A stretch of 64,000 nucleotides of DNA, from positions 1 through 64,000 of the forward strand of contig JAFXAA010000008.1 of assembly GCA_017522105.1 (NCBI GenBank). The letters run 5' to 3'. Origin of the DNA: Bacteroidales bacterium. Its GTDB lineage: Bacteria; Bacteroidota; Bacteroidia; Bacteroidales; P3. Shown one piece after another: positions 17,429-26,700 of the stretch. Position 1 is the first letter of the stretch; each line of letters starts with the position of its first letter. The position numbers and the translations under genes were made by a program. The notes under the pieces were generated by a model. That model was not told the DNA's origin. It searched no databases and saw only the letters and a list, made by a program, of their open reading frames with translations.

Positions 17429-18183
17429 AACGAAACATATTTTTGCTCATCGCCATTATGCCGCTCCTTCTCTGCTCTTGCAAGGGCGAGAAGAAGATGG
17501 TCAAGTTCAACGAACTCTATCAGCAGGAACCCTCGGTCATCTATGTCGCGCCGCTCAACGACCTCTCCGCCAGGCACGCCGTCAGGGAATCCGCCGACTC
17601 CGTCTACAACGCTTCCCTCAACATCGCTTCGCGCCAGCTCTACCTCACTGCCTCCGACCCACTGACCAACCTCGGCTACTATGTCCTTGGCCCTCTGGCT
17701 TCCGCCCAGCTTGCCGCCACCGAGCACCGCACAGGAAAACAGCTCCGCAACGACAACATCAACGACCTGTACACCAATCTCGGTATTGATGCCGTCTTGT
17801 TCATAGACCTCCTTTCATGGTCCAACACCAACAACTCCTGGAGTGCCTCGGTCGAGTATGTCCTCCGTTCAACCCACAACGGTTCGGAGATGTTCCACGT
17901 CCATGTCAACGCCACCAAGATGCTGCCTACAGATTATAAGGGCAACCCCAAACCCCTCAAGGCCGACATCGACTTCGCCGAGCAGTACGGCTGCGACCTC
18001 GAGACAGCACAGCGCTGCCGTATGGTTGAAACCCTCAACAAATACGTCCTCAAAGACATCCCCTCCGGCAAGCGTGCTCGCCATCAGCAGGCGGAACAGT
18101 ACTCCAAGCCACACCCCGAATACTTCAACCTCCGCATCCGTCGCGACGGCAGTGTGGAAATGCTCAAAGACTCCGAACTATGA
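17425..18183 (+). CDS. DUF799 (GNA1162-like) lipoprotein
   Basis: A 252-residue lipoprotein with lipobox LLCSC after MKRNIFLLIAIMPL. The family pattern is visible: VIYVAPLNDLSARHAV, YLTASDPLTNLGYYVLGP, LRNDNINDLYTNLGIDAVLFIDLLSW. The GNA1162/DUF799 fold resembles TolB or nucleoside transferases. Members are outer-membrane-associated and encoded with DUF4810 and CsgG-like proteins, possibly forming an export or surface complex. The start overlaps the DUF4810 stop by four bases, and its own stop overlaps comB by four, so the three are translationally coupled. Confidence 0.82.
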   Translation: MKRNIFLLIAIMPLLLCSCKGEKKMVKFNELYQQEPSVIYVAPLNDLSARHAVRESADSVYNASLNIASRQLYLTASDPLTNLGYYVLGPLASAQLAATEHRTGKQLRNDNINDLYTNLGIDAVLFIDLLSWSNTNNSWSASVEYVLRSTHNGSEMFHVHVNATKMLPTDYKGNPKPLKADIDFAEQYGCDLETAQRCRMVETLNKYVLKDIPSGKRARHQQAEQYSKPHPEYFNLRIRRDGSVEMLKDSEL

Positions 18184-18890
18184 ACATAGAGGTATCCCTG
18201 TCGCCCGCACTCTATCCCTTCCGCACCCTCAAGGAGCGCCACGTCACCGTGGCCATTGACCTCCTCCGCGCCACCACCGCCGTCTGTGCCGCCTTCCAGG
18301 CCGGATGCACCTGCGTCCTTCCGCTCGACACCCTTGAAGGCATTGCCCGTTTCCGTGAACAGGGCTTCCTCCTCGCCGCCGAACGCGACGGCAAGAAAGT
18401 AGGCGACGCCGAATACGGCAACTCGCCCACCGAATATCTGCGCAACAACCTCTCCGGCGTCAAGCTCGCCTATAGCACCACCAACGGCACCGTCTCCATT
18501 CTCCGCGCCGCCGACGCCGCCGTCACCCTCGTCGCCTCCTTCGCCAACCTCTCTGCTCTGTGCTCGCGCCTCTCCGCCCTTGGTCTCGACGTCGTCCTGC
18601 TCTGCTCCGGTTGGAAGCAAGACTTCTGCATCGAAGACACCCTTGTCGCAGGAGCAATCATAGAGAAACTCAAAACCCAAAACCGCGAACTGTCGCTGCT
18701 CAACGACGCCGCCAACATGGCCTTCGACCTTTGGCAAGTGGCAAAGGACGACCCGTACCAATACTGCCAGCGCTGCACCCATGTGCACCGCCTCCGTCGG
18801 CTCGGTGCCTCCGACGACGTCCTCTTCGCCTTCCGGCAAGACACATGCCCCGTGGTGCCAACACTCAAAGACGGCCTCCTCACACTATGA
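18180..18890 (+). CDS. comB: 2-phosphosulfolactate phosphatase family (ComB)
   Basis: A 236-residue protein with the ComB signatures VAIDLLRATTAVCAAFQAG, YSTTNGTVSILRAADA, and LLCSGWKQDFCIEDTLVAGA. The enzyme hydrolyses (R)-2-phospho-3-sulfolactate to sulfolactate with Mg2+. It is known from coenzyme M synthesis, but homologues are widespread in bacteria that make no coenzyme M, so its role here (sulfonate metabolism?) is open. It overlaps its neighbours by four bases on both sides. Confidence 0.87.
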   Translation: MNIEVSLSPALYPFRTLKERHVTVAIDLLRATTAVCAAFQAGCTCVLPLDTLEGIARFREQGFLLAAERDGKKVGDAEYGNSPTEYLRNNLSGVKLAYSTTNGTVSILRAADAAVTLVASFANLSALCSRLSALGLDVVLLCSGWKQDFCIEDTLVAGAIIEKLKTQNRELSLLNDAANMAFDLWQVAKDDPYQYCQRCTHVHRLRRLGASDDVLFAFRQDTCPVVPTLKDGLLTL

Positions 18891-19519
18891 AACAGCTGCT
18901 CGCCATACTGCTCCTGTTCTCCACCCTCACCGTCCGCGCACAGTGGGACACCGCAGGTCTGCGTCTGCAGCGTTTCAGTGTGGCGCCAGCCCTGTCGGCG
19001 ACAGCCCTCATGGCCACAGGCACCATCTTCACCTACAACTCCACCGCCAACAGCGTCTCACTCTCCATCCGCAACGCCGTCGTCTCCTCCCGCAACCCGC
19101 GCCTGCACTTCGACGACTACATCCAATACCTGCCCGCAGCCCTCCCCCTCGCGCTCAATCTCTGCGGCGTCAAAGGCAAACACTCCTTCGGCAGACTCTT
19201 GATGCTCGAAGGCGGCAGCTACCTCCTCGGAGCGGGATGGCTCACAGCCTTCAAATACGGCCTCGCCGTCCAGCGCCCCGACGGCTCCACCTTCAACAGC
19301 TTCCCCAGCGGCCACACCTTCACGGCCTTCACCGGAGCCGAAATCATCCGCCGCGAATACGGCGCGGAATATCCCTGGCTCGCCGTCGCAGGCTATGCCG
19401 TAGCCATCACCGTCGCCGCCATGCGCGTCTACAACAACCGCCACTGGCTCGGCGACGTATGTGCCGGCGCCGGACTCGGCATCCTCAGCGTCACACTTGT
19501 CTACTGGACCCTCGAGTAA
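18887..19519 (+). CDS. PAP2-family membrane phosphatase with signal peptide
   Basis: The open frame extends upstream inside comB; the ATG at 18887, overlapping the comB stop, gives 210 residues and a proper signal peptide (MKQLLAILLLFSTLTVRAQ). The phosphatidic acid phosphatase type 2 motifs are present: KYGLAVQRPDG (motif 1), SFPSGHTFTAF (motif 2) and VYNNRHWLGDVCAG (motif 3). Several hydrophobic helices flank them. Family members dephosphorylate lipid phosphates such as undecaprenyl pyrophosphate or phosphatidate at the periplasmic face. The substrate cannot be told from sequence. A heptamer array begins right after its stop. Confidence 0.9.
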   Translation: MKQLLAILLLFSTLTVRAQWDTAGLRLQRFSVAPALSATALMATGTIFTYNSTANSVSLSIRNAVVSSRNPRLHFDDYIQYLPAALPLALNLCGVKGKHSFGRLLMLEGGSYLLGAGWLTAFKYGLAVQRPDGSTFNSFPSGHTFTAFTGAEIIRREYGAEYPWLAVAGYAVAITVAAMRVYNNRHWLGDVCAGAGLGILSVTLVYWTLE

Positions 19520-19521
19520 AA

Positions 19522-19612
19522 ATGAGAAATGAGAAAGGAGAAATGAGAAAGGAGAAATGAGAAAGGAGAAATGAGATAACCAATAAACCTTAAACCTTAA
19601 ACCTTAAACCCT
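19522..19612. repeat. Heptamer array filling the PAP2-sulP gap
   Basis: Thirteen 7-bp units in register: ATGAGAA and AGGAGAA alternating, then ATGAGAT, AACCAAT, AAACCTT three times, AAACCCT. The array occupies essentially the whole intergenic gap and ends one base before the sulP start codon, so it forms the sulP leader. Confidence 0.93.
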
Positions 19613-19613
19613 G

Positions 19614-21404
19614 ATGAACATCTTCAGCAACCTCAAAGGCGACCTCTTCGGCGGCATCACCGCCGGCATCGTCGCCCTCCCCCTCGCCCTCGCCTTCGGC
19701 ATACAGGCCTTCAGCGGCGTCTCCGACCCCTCGGCAGCCTCCATCGGCGCCTATGTCGGCCTCACCGGCGCCATGCTCCTCGGCTTCTTCGCCGCCCTCT
19801 TCGGCGGCACCCACAGCCAGATCTCCGGCCCCACAGGCCCCATGACCGTCGTCACCGCCACCCTCGTCACCGGCGCCTGGACAGCCTCCGGCGGCAGCAT
19901 CTCCCAGGTGCTCCTCTCCATGGCCCTCGCAGCCATCTTCTGCGGCCTCTTCCAGATCCTCTTCGGCTTCATCAAAATCGGCAAATACGTCCGCTACATC
20001 CCTTACCCCGTCCTCAGCGGCTTCATGTCCGGCATCGGCGTCATCATCATCATCCAGCAGCTCTATCCGCTCCTCGGCGCCAGCAAGGGCGGCTCCATGA
20101 TCGACCTCCTCGTCGGCTTCCCCGAAGCGGTGGCCTCCACCAGCATCACCGCCCTCCTCCTCGGCCTCGCCACCGTGGCCATCATCTACCTCTTCCCGCT
20201 GCTGACCAAAAAGGTGCCCTCAACCCTCGTCGCTCTCATCGTGATGACCGTCGTCCCCCTCTTCATCGACATGGACGGCGTGGCCACCATCGGCCGCATC
20301 CCCTCCGGCATCCCCATGCCTTTCTTCGCCAAAGAAGGCGTCTCCCTCGTCGGCATCGACTGGGGCGCCGTCCTCGTCGCCGCCATCGTCCCCGGCCTCA
20401 CCCTCGCCGGCCTCGGCTCCATCGACACCCTCCTCACCTCCGTCGTCGCCGACAACATCACCAAGACCAAGCACAACTCCAACCGCGAGCTCATAGGGCA
20501 GGGCATAGGCAACGCCGTCGCAGGCCTCTTCTGCGGCCTCCCCGGTGCCGGCGCCACCATGCGCACCGTCGTCAACGTCAAGAGCGGCGGCCGCACACAG
20601 CTCTCCGGCATGGTCCACGCCCTCCTCCTCCTCGCCATCATGCTCGGCCTCGGCTCCATCGTCCAGTACGTGCCTCTCTCCGTCCTCGCCGGCATCCTCA
20701 TCACCGTCGGCATCGGCATCATCGACTTCCGCGGCTTCAAGGATCTCCCCAAGATACCCCGCGCCGACGCCGTCGTCCTCATCGTCGTCTTCCTCGTCAC
20801 CGTCCTCGTCGACCTCCTCACAGCCGTCGGCATCGGCATGGTCATCGCCTGCGTCCTCTTCATGAAGCGCGCCTCCGACCTCGTCGAGGGCGGCTACAGC
20901 TCCTCCGTCATGACCGACAGCGACCTGCACCGCGGCCTCCCCGCACCCCCGCAGCCCAACTTCGACAAGAGCCTACCCTGGTCCGACGAAGGCGGTATCA
21001 CCGACGAGATGCGGCAGCGCATCTACATCCAGCGTCTCAACGGCCCCATCTTCTTCGGCTCCATCACCAAATTCAAGGAAGTCATGTCCGACGTGCCGGA
21101 CGACGTCAGAACCGTCATCATCCGCATGCGCCTCGTCTCCTTCATGGACCAGAGCGGCCTCTACGCCATGGAAGAAGCCGTCAAAGACCTCCAGGCACGC
21201 GGCATCGAGGTCCTGATGACCATCATCCAGCCGCAGCCCATGTACATGCTCACCACGATGAAAGTCATCCCGGAAGTGGTCCCCGCCGAGCACACATTCC
21301 CCACCTTCGAAGCCTGTACCGAATACCTGAAAAAGCAAGTGGCAGAGCAGCAGGCGGCAAGTAGCAGAGTGGCGGATACCAGCCACCACAACCTTAAACC
21401 TTAA
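19614..21404 (+). CDS. SulP-family inorganic anion transporter with STAS domain
   Basis: A 596-residue SLC26/SulP transporter. The N-terminal half carries the family start GDLFGGITAGIVALPLALAF and the GPTGPMTVVTATLVTG region. About 10 to 14 membrane helices run to about residue 425, including PGLTLAGLGSIDTLLTSVVAD. A cytoplasmic STAS domain follows (about 470-580, RIYIQRLNGPIFFGSITKF, MDQSGLYAMEEA). It probably moves sulfate, bicarbonate or another anion; the substrate is not predictable. The final residues HNLKP and the TAA stop are encoded by the heptamer array that follows. Confidence 0.92.
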   Translation: MNIFSNLKGDLFGGITAGIVALPLALAFGIQAFSGVSDPSAASIGAYVGLTGAMLLGFFAALFGGTHSQISGPTGPMTVVTATLVTGAWTASGGSISQVLLSMALAAIFCGLFQILFGFIKIGKYVRYIPYPVLSGFMSGIGVIIIIQQLYPLLGASKGGSMIDLLVGFPEAVASTSITALLLGLATVAIIYLFPLLTKKVPSTLVALIVMTVVPLFIDMDGVATIGRIPSGIPMPFFAKEGVSLVGIDWGAVLVAAIVPGLTLAGLGSIDTLLTSVVADNITKTKHNSNRELIGQGIGNAVAGLFCGLPGAGATMRTVVNVKSGGRTQLSGMVHALLLLAIMLGLGSIVQYVPLSVLAGILITVGIGIIDFRGFKDLPKIPRADAVVLIVVFLVTVLVDLLTAVGIGMVIACVLFMKRASDLVEGGYSSSVMTDSDLHRGLPAPPQPNFDKSLPWSDEGGITDEMRQRIYIQRLNGPIFFGSITKFKEVMSDVPDDVRTVIIRMRLVSFMDQSGLYAMEEAVKDLQARGIEVLMTIIQPQPMYMLTTMKVIPEVVPAEHTFPTFEACTEYLKKQVAEQQAASSRVADTSHHNLKP

Positions 21405-21452
21405 ACCTTAAACCTTAAAACTTAAAACTTAAACCTTATACCTTAAACCTTA
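21390..21452. repeat. Heptamer array supplying the sulP stop and abutting the yebC start
   Basis: Nine consecutive units: AACCTTA four times, AAACTTA twice, AACCTTA, TACCTTA, AACCTTA. The sulP stop codon TAA (21402-21404) lies inside it, and the last base of the final unit is the A of the next gene's ATG. Confidence 0.95.
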
Positions 21453-22162
21453 TGGGTCGAGCATTTGAATACCGTAAAGCACGAAAACTGAAACGTTGGG
21501 GCCACATGGCCCGCACCTTCACCAAGATCGGCAAGGAAATTGAACTGGCAGTCATTGCCGGTGGCCCCGATCCCTCCTCCAACCTCCGACTCCGACTCCT
21601 CATGCAGACAGCCAAGAGCGAGTCCATGCCCAAGGACAACGTCGAACGCGCCATCAAGCGCGCCACCGAGAAGGACAAGTCCGCCTACAAAGAAGTCGTC
21701 TACGACGGCAAAGGCCCTCACGGCACCGCCATCGTCGTCGAGACTGCCACCGACAACCCCACTCGCACCGTCGCCAACCTCCGCGCAGCCTTCGTCCGCG
21801 GCAAAGGCGAACTCGGCACCATGGGCATGAACGACTTCCTCTTTGAGCGCAAGTGCTCGTTCGTCGTCGCCTGGCAGGACGGCATCGACATGGACGAACT
21901 CGAACTCGAACTCATCGACTGCGACATCGACGAGGTCTTCCGCGACGAGGACGAAATCCTCATCTACGCCGACTTCAAAAACTACGGCCCCATCTCCAAA
22001 TTCCTCGAAGACAAAGGCCTTGAAATAAAAAGCTTCAAGTTCGAACGCATCCCACTCACAATGCGCGAACTCTCTCCCGAAGAGCAGGAAGACGTCAACG
22101 CCCTCATCGAACGTCTCGAAAACGACGACGACGTCGTCAACGTCTTCCACAACATGGCCTAA
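21452..22162 (+). CDS. yebC: YebC/PmpR-family regulator or translation factor
   Basis: A 236-residue TACO1/YebC-type protein. Family landmarks are MGRAFEYRKARKLKRWGHMA (usually MAGHSKWxNIK in other phyla), FTKIGKEIELAVIAGG, SMPKDNVERAIKRATEK, GKGPHGTAIVVETATDNPTRT and an acidic C-terminal domain. Members bind DNA in some species and help ribosomes pass difficult stretches such as polyproline in others. The ATG directly follows the last heptamer of the upstream array, leaving no conventional leader. Confidence 0.92.
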   Translation: MGRAFEYRKARKLKRWGHMARTFTKIGKEIELAVIAGGPDPSSNLRLRLLMQTAKSESMPKDNVERAIKRATEKDKSAYKEVVYDGKGPHGTAIVVETATDNPTRTVANLRAAFVRGKGELGTMGMNDFLFERKCSFVVAWQDGIDMDELELELIDCDIDEVFRDEDEILIYADFKNYGPISKFLEDKGLEIKSFKFERIPLTMRELSPEEQEDVNALIERLENDDDVVNVFHNMA

Positions 22163-22195
22163 AGAGGGCTTTTGATACCCAATCCTGCACGGAGC

Positions 22196-22294
22196 CCCTA
22201 CGGACCCCCTACGGAGTCCCTACGGCCGTTCTTCAGTGGAAGACCGAAACTCAGCCGTAGGGACTCCGTAGGGGGGCCGTAGGGGCTCCGTATG
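22196..22294. repeat. 11-bp-register palindromic repeat element (copy 1)
   Basis: Nine units of exactly 11 bp: CCCTACGGACC, CCCTACGGAGT, CCCTACGGCCG, TTCTTCAGTGG, AAGACCGAAAC, TCAGCCGTAGG, GACTCCGTAGG, GGGGCCGTAGG, GGCTCCGTATG. The left and right halves are inverted copies and could form a long hairpin. The remainder of the 271-bp gap to arcA is AT-rich and holds its promoter. Confidence 0.88.
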
Positions 22295-22360
22295 GGGTGC
22301 ACCACACCTCCTGTGGATATTTTTTTTTATAACAGTTGCTCTATATTGGATTTTTGTTCG

Positions 22361-22368
22361 TATATTTG
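22361..22368 (+). promoter_or_regulatory. -7 box of the arginine deiminase gene
   Basis: TATATTTG followed by CA fits TAnnTTTG and lies 66 bases before the arcA start codon. The -33 element is not well defined. Confidence 0.6.
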
Positions 22369-22433
22369 CATTTTGTATAAATAGTGGCGGGTGAATGTTG
22401 TTGGGTGATTAGAGTAGTGATTAATAGAACTAT

Positions 22434-23684
22434 ATGAAGACAATGGAACTGAAACCGTGCAGGGTGAATGTGTCGTCGGAGACAGGCAGGCTGCGTGCTG
22501 TGCTGCTGCACCGTCCCGGCGTGGAGATTGAACGCATGACCCCACTGAATGCAGCACATGCGCTGTACAGCGATATTTTGAACAAGCCGATAGTGGACGA
22601 GGAGTATGCAGCCTTCAGCGGAGTGCTGGAGAAGTGGACGGATGTCTACTATGTGGAGGATGTACTTGAGGAGCTGCTGAAAGACAGTGATATACGTCGC
22701 CACCTCGTGGAGGAGAGCTGCGACATGGACAACTGCGACGACGACCTCAGCGAGAAGCTGATGGACATGCCGTCGGCCGACTTGGCCAGGGTGCTCGTCG
22801 AGGGTTTTGAAGACCCCGAATGGGACGGCGCATCGGACGACCGCTACCTGCTCAAGCCGCTCTACAACCTCTTCTTCACCCGCGACGCGAGCAGCACCGT
22901 CTACAACCGTGTGCTCATCAACTCGATGAGCTTCGAGGTGCGCGTGCGCGAGACGCTCATCTACGAGGCCATTTTCAAGCACTTCTTCAAGGTCGACACG
23001 CTGAACGCTATGGCGTGGGACCGCGACGCAAGAACCGAGGGCGGCGACGTGCAGATCGCCGGCCCCGACCTGCTGTGCATAGGGCAGGGGATAAGGACCA
23101 ACACCAAGGGTATCAAGTACCTGGCGCAAACCATGGCCAAGGAGCGCGAGCGCTTCCACATACTGGTGCAGGAGCTGCCGAAAAGCCCGGAGAGCTTCAT
23201 ACACCTTGACATGGTATTCACCTTCCTCGGCAAGCACCAGTGCATGGCCTTCGAGCCGATGCTGAAGAAGACAGGCCTCTTTGCCGGCAAGGACACCACG
23301 CTGATAACCATCGAGAAAGGCAATATCAGCTACACCAAGGTGCCCAACATTGTCAAAGGCCTGCAGGGTCTGGGTTGGGACATCGAGCCTGTCATCGGCG
23401 GCGGCAGCGACCCGTGGGTGCAGCTGCGCGAGCAGTGGCACAGCGGCGCCAACTTCTTCTCGCTGGGCGACGGCAAAGTGCTCGGCTACCGCCGCAACGC
23501 GCACACCATAGACGCGCTCGACAAGGCCGGCTTCGCCGTGCTCAACGCCGAGGACATCGTGAGCGGCAAGGTCGACATGAACAGCTACGAGAAGTTCGTG
23601 GCAGCCTTCCGCGGCAGCGAACTGCCACGTGCCGGCGGCGGCGCCCGCTGCATGACCATGCCGATCCTGCGTGATGCGCAGTAA
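22434..23684 (+). CDS. arcA: Arginine deiminase
   Basis: A 416-residue guanidino-group hydrolase that converts L-arginine to citrulline and ammonia, a step that feeds ATP production and acid resistance. Motifs visible are FTRDAS, the EGGDV loop with catalytic acidic residues, FIHLDMVFTFLG with the catalytic His, and GGGARCMTMP with the nucleophilic Cys near residue 406. The length is normal. Ornithine carbamoyltransferase and carbamate kinase genes are not adjacent. It has its own promoter and is separated from the upstream gene by an 11-bp-register repeat. Confidence 0.94.
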   Translation: MKTMELKPCRVNVSSETGRLRAVLLHRPGVEIERMTPLNAAHALYSDILNKPIVDEEYAAFSGVLEKWTDVYYVEDVLEELLKDSDIRRHLVEESCDMDNCDDDLSEKLMDMPSADLARVLVEGFEDPEWDGASDDRYLLKPLYNLFFTRDASSTVYNRVLINSMSFEVRVRETLIYEAIFKHFFKVDTLNAMAWDRDARTEGGDVQIAGPDLLCIGQGIRTNTKGIKYLAQTMAKERERFHILVQELPKSPESFIHLDMVFTFLGKHQCMAFEPMLKKTGLFAGKDTTLITIEKGNISYTKVPNIVKGLQGLGWDIEPVIGGGSDPWVQLREQWHSGANFFSLGDGKVLGYRRNAHTIDALDKAGFAVLNAEDIVSGKVDMNSYEKFVAAFRGSELPRAGGGARCMTMPILRDAQ

Positions 23685-23723
23685 GGAGTTAAATAGTCAA
23701 AGAAAACACTAATTATCTAATCA

Positions 23724-26700
23724 ATGAAGCAATACCATTTGGCAAACAACGTTATCGGCTGGGTTATAGGCTTGATAGCGTGCGCTGTGTACATCATGAC
23801 GGCGGAGGCTACGGCGTCGTGGTGGGATTGCGGCGAGTACATAAGCACCGCCGTGAAACTGCAAGTGGGTCACCCCCCGGGAGCACCGACCTTCCAGCTA
23901 TTCGGACGACTGTTCTCGCTGTTTGCAACTCCAGAGACCGCCGCACACGCGGTGAACGTCATGTCGGCTGTATGTAGCGGCCTGACGATACTCTTCCTCT
24001 TCTGGGCCATCACCCTTCTGGGCAAGCACTTGCTGCCCGACCCGAAGAACCCGAGCCTGAAGGACTGGAGGACGTGGGGCGTCTTTGCCGCCGGTGTGGT
24101 GGGCAGCTTGGCCTACACCTTCAGCGACACCTTCTGGTTCTCGGCTGTCGAGGGCGAGGTATACGCCATGAGCTCTTTCTTCACGGCCTTGGTATTCTGG
24201 GCAATACTGAAGTGGGAGGAGCAGAGCGACGACCCGCACGCCATGCGCTGGCTGATACTGATCAGCCTGCTGGTGGGTGTGGCCATTGGCGTCCACCTGC
24301 TCAACCTGCTGACGGTGCCCGCCATCTTCTATGTGGTGTACTTCAAGAAATGGCCCAAGACCACCTGGAAAGGCTTCATAGTCACTGGTGTGCTCAGTGT
24401 GGTGACGCTGGCCGTCATTCTGTGGGGCATCATCCCGGGCATAGTGAACGTGGATTCTGCCATCGACGTCTTCTTCGTCAACACGCTGGGTCTGCCGTTC
24501 AACAGCGGCACGATAGTGTTCTTCACGCTGATGGCAGCGCTGGTGGTATGGGGGTTGTGGTATACGCAACGGAAGCAGAAACCGATACTGAACGCCGCCA
24601 TACTCAGCTTCGCCATGCTGGTGATAGGCTACAGCACCTTCTTCGTGCTCGTCATCCGCGCCAACACCAACACGCCGCTCAACGAGAACGCGCCGAAGGA
24701 CGCCGTGGCCATGCGCGCCTACCTGGGCCGCGAGCAGTACGGCGACACGCCGCTCTTCTCGGGCCAGTTCTACACCGCCGGAGCTCCGACCGGTGTGGAG
24801 GATGGCTACACCAAGTACATACGCGGCAAGAGCCCCGAGGGCAAGGACCGCTACATCGTGGCCGCCCATGCACAGAAGTATATATACAACGAGAAGCACA
24901 CAGGCTTCTTCCCGCGCATGTGGAGCGACGACACCAAGCGCGACCATCCGCGCTTCTACGAGTACTGGGCTGGCAAGTGCTACAACGGACAGCGCCCCAC
25001 GGGCGGACAGAACCTCAAGTTCTTCAACCGCTACCAGCTGGGCTGGATGTACTGGCGCTACTTCATGTGGAACTTCGCAGGACGCCAGAACGACGTGCAG
25101 GGCCACTACTTCAACGACGACGGCACGCGCGACTACCTGAACGGCAACTGGATCAGTGGCATCAAGTTCATCGACGAAAGCCGTCTTGGCCCGCAGGACA
25201 ACCTGCCGGAACACATGGAGCAGAACAAGGCGCGCAACAAATACTACATGCTGCCGCTGCTGCTGGGCCTCATCGGCTTGATATACCACATCCGCAAGCA
25301 TCCGAAAGACGCGTTCATCGTCTTCATCATGTTCTTCATGACGGGTCTGGCCATCGCCATATACCTCAACATGCCGCCCAAGCAGCCGCGTGAGCGTGAC
25401 TATGCCTTCGTGGGCTCGTTCAGCTTCTACGCCATCTGGATAGGCTTCGGCGTGATGGCCCTTGCGGAGTGGATAAGCGCACTGTTCAAGAAGAACAGGG
25501 AGAAAGCCTACAAGGTGGTGCTGCCGGTGGTCTTTGTGGCCTGCATGGCCGGTGTGCCGTGCCTGATGGCCGCTGAGAACTGGGACGACCACGACCGCTC
25601 GCAGAAGACCGCCGCGCGCGACTTTGCGCAGAACTACCTGAAGAGCATCAACAAGAACGGCATCCTCATCACCTTCGGCGACAACGACACCTTCCCCCTG
25701 TGGTATGCCCAGGAGGTGGAGGGCACCCGCACCGACGTGCGTATACTGAACTACACGCTCAGCGGTATGTACTGGTATGTGGAGCAGCTCTTCAACAAGC
25801 TCTACGAGGGCGAAGCGCTGCCCTTCACGCTACCCAAGGAATACTATGGGTTGGGCAAGGATGTGTACTACATCATGGACCGCTCCAACGACTACCTTGA
25901 GGTGACCGATGTGCTGGCCATGCTGCGCGACCATCCCGAACGCTTCACCATACGCGACCAGCGCAGCGGTCAGGAGTTCATGTATCTGCCCACCAAGCGC
26001 TTCAAGATTACGCTCGACGTGCCCGCACTGGTGCAGGCCGGCGTCATACCCGCCGAGATGGCGGACAGCGTGAACCCCGTCATACGCTGGGAGATTGGCA
26101 AGCAGGCTCTCTACCGCCACGAGATGATGATACTCGACATCTTGGGTACCAACCGCTTCATGCGCGACATCAACATCATGAACCCCGGCTATATCCGCGA
26201 TGTCTTCCAGCCCATCTACAGCTACACCATCCAGGACGGCATGAACCATAAACTCATACCGTATCCGCGCAAAGGTGGCCGCTATACGGCACAGACCGCC
26301 GACTACTACCTCAATGGTGTGGACGGCGAGCCGCTGAAGTGGGGCAACCTCAACAGCGACATATATGTCGACCCGATAAGCCTCAACATGGGCACCGTGC
26401 AGCGCCAGTCGCTGACATTGTTAGCCTATGACGAGAACAATGCCGGAAACTTGGAGAAGGCCAAGGGGCTGCTCGACCAGGGCCAGGAGTTTTTCCCCGC
26501 TCCAAACTTCCCAATTGATGTCTATGCCGTCTATATCGTCACCGGCAACACCCGTGTCGACGTCGTGGACCTCTACAAGAAAGTCTACGGTGAAGAGAAG
26601 GCCGTGGCGCTATGGGATGCCGCCTACAAGTACTACAGCCAGGAGGTGGACTATCTGTCGCGCTTCCGCGCCGACAAGGCTGCCGGTGTACGCGGCGACC

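Noticed and set aside
18560-18886. Upstream extension of the PAP2 frame
   Set aside because: It lies within comB in another frame; the ATG overlapping the comB stop gives a clean signal peptide.
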